The notes beneath the pieces are model-generated. The model saw only the letters and a list, made by a program, of their open reading frames with translations. It was not told the DNA's origin and did not search any database. Position numbers and translations under genes: made by a program. DNA of 64,000 bases, from the NCBI GenBank assembly GCA_016124445.1, contig WGNR01000012.1, forward strand, positions 124,001 through 188,000, read 5' to 3'. Below, in pieces: positions 60,851 to 64,000 of the stretch; the stretch's first letter is position 1; each line of letters starts with the position of its first letter. The DNA comes from a bacterium (GTDB taxonomy: Bacteria; Planctomycetota; Planctomycetia; Pirellulales; Pirellulaceae).

Positions 60851-61690
60851 CTATCGCTCAGGGGTGATCAGGGCATTGAGGTGCATTTCGGCCAGGGCAA
60901 GTTCCAGTTCGGCCAATTCAGCGTGTGCCTGGTTGAATTGAATCTGGGCTCTGCTCTCGGCCACTTCGCTCTCCGCAGCGGCTCGGCGAGCTTTGGCGGC
61001 GGCGTGCTCGCTGTTACGAAGCGCCACTTCGCCGCTCGAAACAACGTTCTTCTCGAAGAGCTGCTTCGCGTTTTTCATCTTCTGTTCTTCCACGGATTCG
61101 GCTGCCGCAGCTTCCGTGACGAGCGCCTTCAAGGTTTCCGATTTGGCCACCGAGATCGCTACTTGAGCCTGGGCCATTCGAAGTTCGGCTGATTTGATGG
61201 CGACTTGCTGCTTGGCAATGATCACCGGGTCAGGCTGGCCACCCTCGAACTGAACTCCCTGGTTCTCTTTCGCTTCTACTTTTTGCAACTCGATCTCGAC
61301 TCTCAGCCGTTCGGCCTTGGCTTGCTGGACCTCTTTGTCGGAACCTCGGCCCGCATGAACTCGAGCCTGGGCAAGTTCCTCCGCCTTCTTCAGTTCACCA
61401 AGGTACTGCTTGAGGATCTCGATCCGCTCCTGGTTGGATTCACAGTACTCGAGCTGGGCATTGAGCAACTCGATATTCGCTTGGATGACTTCCTCGTAGG
61501 TTGCCCGAGCTGTCTGAAATCCCTTTTCGGCATACTCGACAACCTTATGCAAGGCGTCCAGCCGCTCTTGTCGCAAATCCCGCGGCTTTTCCGCTTCGTC
61601 GGCAATAACGCTTCGAGCAGTCAGACCGAGAACCAACAAAGCGAAGGAAAGCGTAACAAACGCAGCAGGACCAGATTTGGGGCGGAGCAT
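60851..61690 (-). CDS. Secreted coiled-coil (TolC-like helical) protein, paralog 1
   Basis: 279 residues from the ATG at 61690, which gives a clean signal peptide (AAFVTLSFALLVLGLTARSV); an in-frame ATG at 61762 would overlap the promoter. The mature protein is a long run of amphipathic helix (VVEYAEKGFQTARATYEEVI, ELLNAQLEYCESNQERIEIL, AKSETLKALVTEAAAAES) in the style of the periplasmic barrel of TolC-type efflux proteins, but without beta-strands for a membrane pore. It is about half identical to the next gene by eye. The role is unknown. Confidence 0.7.
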   Translation of the reverse strand: MLRPKSGPAAFVTLSFALLVLGLTARSVIADEAEKPRDLRQERLDALHKVVEYAEKGFQTARATYEEVIQANIELLNAQLEYCESNQERIEILKQYLGELKKAEELAQARVHAGRGSDKEVQQAKAERLRVEIELQKVEAKENQGVQFEGGQPDPVIIAKQQVAIKSAELRMAQAQVAISVAKSETLKALVTEAAAAESVEEQKMKNAKQLFEKNVVSSGEVALRNSEHAAAKARRAAAESEVAESRAQIQFNQAHAELAELELALAEMHLNALITPER

Positions 61691-61732
61691 CGGAGTTCTC
61701 CCGAAGAAGAGGAACGAGGGGGCGTTCCCCCT

Positions 61733-61762
61733 TTTATAGGACATCCAGAATGGGGGGGTCAA
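61733..61762 (-). promoter_or_regulatory. Promoter of coiled-coil paralog 1
   Basis: On the - strand TTGACC (61762-61757), 18 bp, TATAAA (61738-61733). The spacer ends in ATGTCC. The -10 lies 43 bp before the start codon. It closely matches the promoter of paralog 2. Confidence 0.6.
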
Positions 61763-61801
61763 ATCTTTTATGCCCCGCTAAGGTGCTTTCGAACGACTCG
61801 A

Positions 61802-62635
61802 TCAACGGCGGTCAGCTTCGAGCAGCTCCAGCTGTATTTTGGCCTGGGAGAGTGCCAGTTCGGCCAGTTCGACGCGTGCCTTGTCGTATTGAATCTGGGC
61901 CTGGCACTCGACGACTTCCCCTTCGGCAGCGATCCGGCGAGATTTCGCGGCCTCCAGCTCGCTATGCTGAAGCTGAACTTCGATGCCCGATACGATTTGC
62001 TTTTCGAACAGCCGCTCTACGTTTTTGCTCTTCTGCTCTTCCAACGCTTCGATTGCCACCGCTTCGCTGACGGATGCCTTTAAGGTCTCCGCCTTGGCCG
62101 CCGAGATTACCGTTTGTGCTCGGGCCATCTTCAGCTCCGCTTGCCGCATGGCAACTTGCTGCTTGGCATAAAAAACTGGATCGCCCGCCTGGAAACCAAT
62201 GTCTTGCCCGTTGTTGGCCTCGGCCTGTCGCAGTGCGATCTCGATTTTCAGCCGCTGGGCCTTGGCCCGCTGCACGTCGATCTCGCTGCCTCGACCAGCC
62301 AGGCCTTGTGCCTTGACGACATCCTCCATCTTTGCGGCTTCCTTCAAGCTTCGTTTTAGGATCGCGATCGCCTCTTCATTCGACCGGCAGTAATCGAGTT
62401 CGGCGTCGAGTAGCTCCACATTCGCCCGGTAGACCTCTTCGTAAGGTGCCCGGCCGGACTTCAAGGCATGTTCGGCAAGCTCGACCACTTTTCGCAGAGC
62501 ATCGACCCGTTCGCTCCTCAGGTCGGGCTTTTGTTCTGCTTCATCGGCAGCAGAAACACTCGCCGTCGAATTGACGAGCAGCAAAGTTAGCGACACCATT
62601 GCGAACGCAGATCGACCGAAGCGATGACAGGGCAT
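61802..62635 (-). CDS. Secreted coiled-coil (TolC-like helical) protein, paralog 2
   Basis: 277 residues with a signal peptide (AMVSLTLLLVNSTASVSAAD). Conserved blocks with paralog 1 include RSERVDALRKVVELAEHAL, YEEVYRANVELLDAELDYC, AGRGSEIDVQRAKAQRLKIE and KAETLKASVSEAVAIEALEE. The helices could form a trimer-like or elongated bundle in the periplasm. The two genes each have their own promoter of the same design, so the duplication included the control region. Confidence 0.7.
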   Translation of the reverse strand: MPCHRFGRSAFAMVSLTLLLVNSTASVSAADEAEQKPDLRSERVDALRKVVELAEHALKSGRAPYEEVYRANVELLDAELDYCRSNEEAIAILKRSLKEAAKMEDVVKAQGLAGRGSEIDVQRAKAQRLKIEIALRQAEANNGQDIGFQAGDPVFYAKQQVAMRQAELKMARAQTVISAAKAETLKASVSEAVAIEALEEQKSKNVERLFEKQIVSGIEVQLQHSELEAAKSRRIAAEGEVVECQAQIQYDKARVELAELALSQAKIQLELLEADRR

Positions 62636-62679
62636 CGAACCTCTCCTGAAAACTCAAGAACAGCAGGGCAACAACTTCG

Positions 62680-62709
62680 GTTATAGGAAATGCCGAGCGG
62701 CGCGGTCAA
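62680..62709 (-). promoter_or_regulatory. Promoter of coiled-coil paralog 2
   Basis: On the - strand TTGACC (62709-62704), 18 bp, TATAAC (62685-62680), with ATTTCC just before the -10. It has the same -35, spacer length and position (45 bp before the start) as paralog 1. Confidence 0.6.
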
Positions 62710-62734
62710 ACATTTGCGGTCGAGAGTCCGTCAA

Positions 62735-64000
62735 TCATTTGCCAGTCTTCGATTCCTGATCGTGCATCAGATTCTGTAGCGCTTCGCTCCAGTCTTTCGC
62801 CCCGACGATGGGCAGCGCAAATGCGAACGCTTCGTCTTCCTCGGGCGTACCGGCCGCCTTGAAAACCTTGTAGATCTTCCGCTTCTGGTCTGGCTCACAG
62901 ATGCTGCCGGGCTTCCTGGTCCACAACCCCACCTTCAAGGCCCCCTCGTGAGCATGATCGACGTGGCGATGCAAAATGAACGCATCGATGCCCGGAAGGC
63001 TTTCAACCTTTTTGTAGGCCAACGCGAATGCGGCGGCCTGTTCCGCTTCGCCGTTGGGGCGTGATTCATCACAATGGAAGCCTTGCTCCGAAAGGATCAC
63101 CCGTCGCGGCTTGCCCTCGAAAAGCATTGGCTTTTGCTGAAGGTAATCGGTCAGCACCTCCAAGTTGCGAAACGTGATACAGGGCGTTTCGAAACTGTGC
63201 AGCGAAAACTTCTCGTCCAACCAGAAACGAGGCTTCAGCAGCGGGGCAGGGTAGGGATGGTAAGCCACATCCCAATCGAAGTCCCCCAGCTTTTTCACCT
63301 GGCTGGCGAAGCGATCGATCAATTCGCGGCCTGGTAAAGTTTGCGACGAATCGCCATGCGGGTAACGCTGGTTCCACCAATGTTCCAGCGAGATGTAAAC
63401 CCGAGCATTCGCCGAACACTTCCGCACGGCCTTGTGAATTAATCGCACCGCGCGTTCGTACTGAGTAACAACCTGATCAGGAGTCGCATGCCCCATGTTG
63501 GCCCAGTGCCAATGCGAGTTGACTTCATTGCCGCAGATATAACCCCACACGCGGCCATGCCCCCGATCGCTACTGTAACGATGGGCCAAAAACTCGATAC
63601 ATGCCTCCAGTGCCTGACGTCCTTCAGCCGTCGTGGTATTGAACATGCCGATCGGACCAGTCGCTTTCTCGCCGGCGGCGTAGTCAGGATGCAGCATCAG
63701 TTGGTCGCGATCGGGTTCGCCCGAAGCGTACGTCAGCAGGATCAGCGTCACGACAATTCCTTGATCGCTGAGCCGTTTGACCTGATCGTCGAGATGTTTG
63801 ACCAGAGCCGGCGAGAACGCATACTCGGTCCCGTCGACCGTCCAGCGCGGACCTCGACGATTGCCCTTCAGATCGATCAACCGGGTGAGATTGACATTCA
63901 GCGTGGCATGCTGAATCCCCAACGAGATCGCATCGTCGACCATTTGGATCTGAATACCCTTCTTGCTGGTCGTCTGCGGGTAAGGCTCCTGATTAGGAAT
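62735..64000 (-). CDS. DUF5722-type glycoside-hydrolase-like protein (5' end outside window)
   Basis: The frame is open through the window edge; about 421 codons are visible, and an internal ATG at 63943 is unlikely to be the start. A TIM-barrel glycosidase-like layout is suggested by GIQHATLNVNLTRLI, VWGYICGNEVNSHWHWANMG (a Glu where an acid/base residue would be), FDWDVAYHPYPAPLLKPRFW and RVILSEQGFHCDESRPNGEA (a second Glu). Planctomycetes carry many polysaccharide-degrading enzymes, and this would fit, but the substrate is unknown. Confidence 0.72.
   Translation of the reverse strand: MPNQEPYPQTTSKKGIQIQMVDDAISLGIQHATLNVNLTRLIDLKGNRRGPRWTVDGTEYAFSPALVKHLDDQVKRLSDQGIVVTLILLTYASGEPDRDQLMLHPDYAAGEKATGPIGMFNTTTAEGRQALEACIEFLAHRYSSDRGHGRVWGYICGNEVNSHWHWANMGHATPDQVVTQYERAVRLIHKAVRKCSANARVYISLEHWWNQRYPHGDSSQTLPGRELIDRFASQVKKLGDFDWDVAYHPYPAPLLKPRFWLDEKFSLHSFETPCITFRNLEVLTDYLQQKPMLFEGKPRRVILSEQGFHCDESRPNGEAEQAAAFALAYKKVESLPGIDAFILHRHVDHAHEGALKVGLWTRKPGSICEPDQKRKIYKVFKAAGTPEEDEAFAFALPIVGAKDWSEALQNLMHDQESKTGK

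Noticed and set aside
61711..61735. GGGGG-CGTT-CCCCC-TTTT on the + strand as a terminator
   Set aside because: No gene on the + strand ends there; the sequence lies in the 5' leader of the - strand coiled-coil gene.

Overview
The window looks like chromosomal DNA of a planctomycete of the Pirellulaceae type (Blastopirellula, Bremerella or Rhodopirellula relatives). This is inferred from gene content: very large flagellar axial proteins, FliW/CsrA, complex I genes split into blocks, a futalosine-pathway (MqnD-like) gene, a DUF502 membrane protein, a DUF5722 protein, and an alpha-2-macroglobulin/TPR protein. Both ends cut a gene. Genes are dense, mostly in head-to-tail runs. I saw no CRISPR array, insertion sequence or integrase.

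Layout. 1-9 kb: a 5'-truncated macroglobulin-like protein with a strong terminator, an LptF/LptG-type permease, ComF, a DUF502 membrane protein and HemC. 9-30 kb: a flagellar block, all on the + strand: flgF, flgG, flgA, flgH, flgI, a short flgJ, a FlgN-like gene, flgK, a giant flgL, fliW, csrA, a giant flagellin gene, a giant fliD and fliS. A textbook sigma-54 promoter (TTGGCACG-N4-TTGC) lies just before flgF. About 150-190 bp further upstream are two tandem 17-bp repeats with the core GGCAA-N3-TTGCC, possible activator sites. FlgL, flagellin and FliD (1247, 1073 and 1258 aa) are enlarged by many copies of the same roughly 100-residue module plus flagellin-IN-like repeats. FliW and CsrA sit directly upstream of flagellin, whose ribosome-binding region carries GGA motifs of the kind CsrA binds.

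30-35 kb: MqnD-like protein, an M20 amidohydrolase, a YbdK-type carboxylate-amine ligase, then a thioredoxin-fold protein and a TatD hydrolase on the other strand. 35-47.7 kb: complex I genes on the - strand. In reading order they are nuoI, nuoA, nuoC, nuoD, then a cation-efflux gene on the + strand that splits the cluster, then nuoH, nuoJ, nuoK, nuoL, nuoM, nuoN and a translationally coupled helical protein. nuoB, nuoE, nuoF and nuoG are not in the window. 48-51 kb: a second csrA, tRNA-Glu(UUC) with promoter and terminator, HemH, a C15-type peptidase and a PH-domain membrane protein.

51-64 kb: FloA, an aldehyde dehydrogenase plus FAH-family pair that fits an oxidative sugar-acid pathway ending in 2-oxoglutarate, a nucleotidyltransferase-HD protein, a secreted unknown, a four-gene set (two small membrane proteins, a sulfotransferase and an arylsulfotransferase-like propeller protein), two paralogous secreted coiled-coil proteins with matching promoters, and a 5'-truncated DUF5722 protein.

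The most notable observations are the surface module shared by three axial flagellar proteins, the flagellar regulatory layout (sigma-54, tandem dyads, FliW-CsrA), the sulfotransferase/ASST-like cassette, a nine-codon upstream ORF followed by an attenuator-like hairpin before the cation-efflux gene, and a small protein coupled to nuoN.
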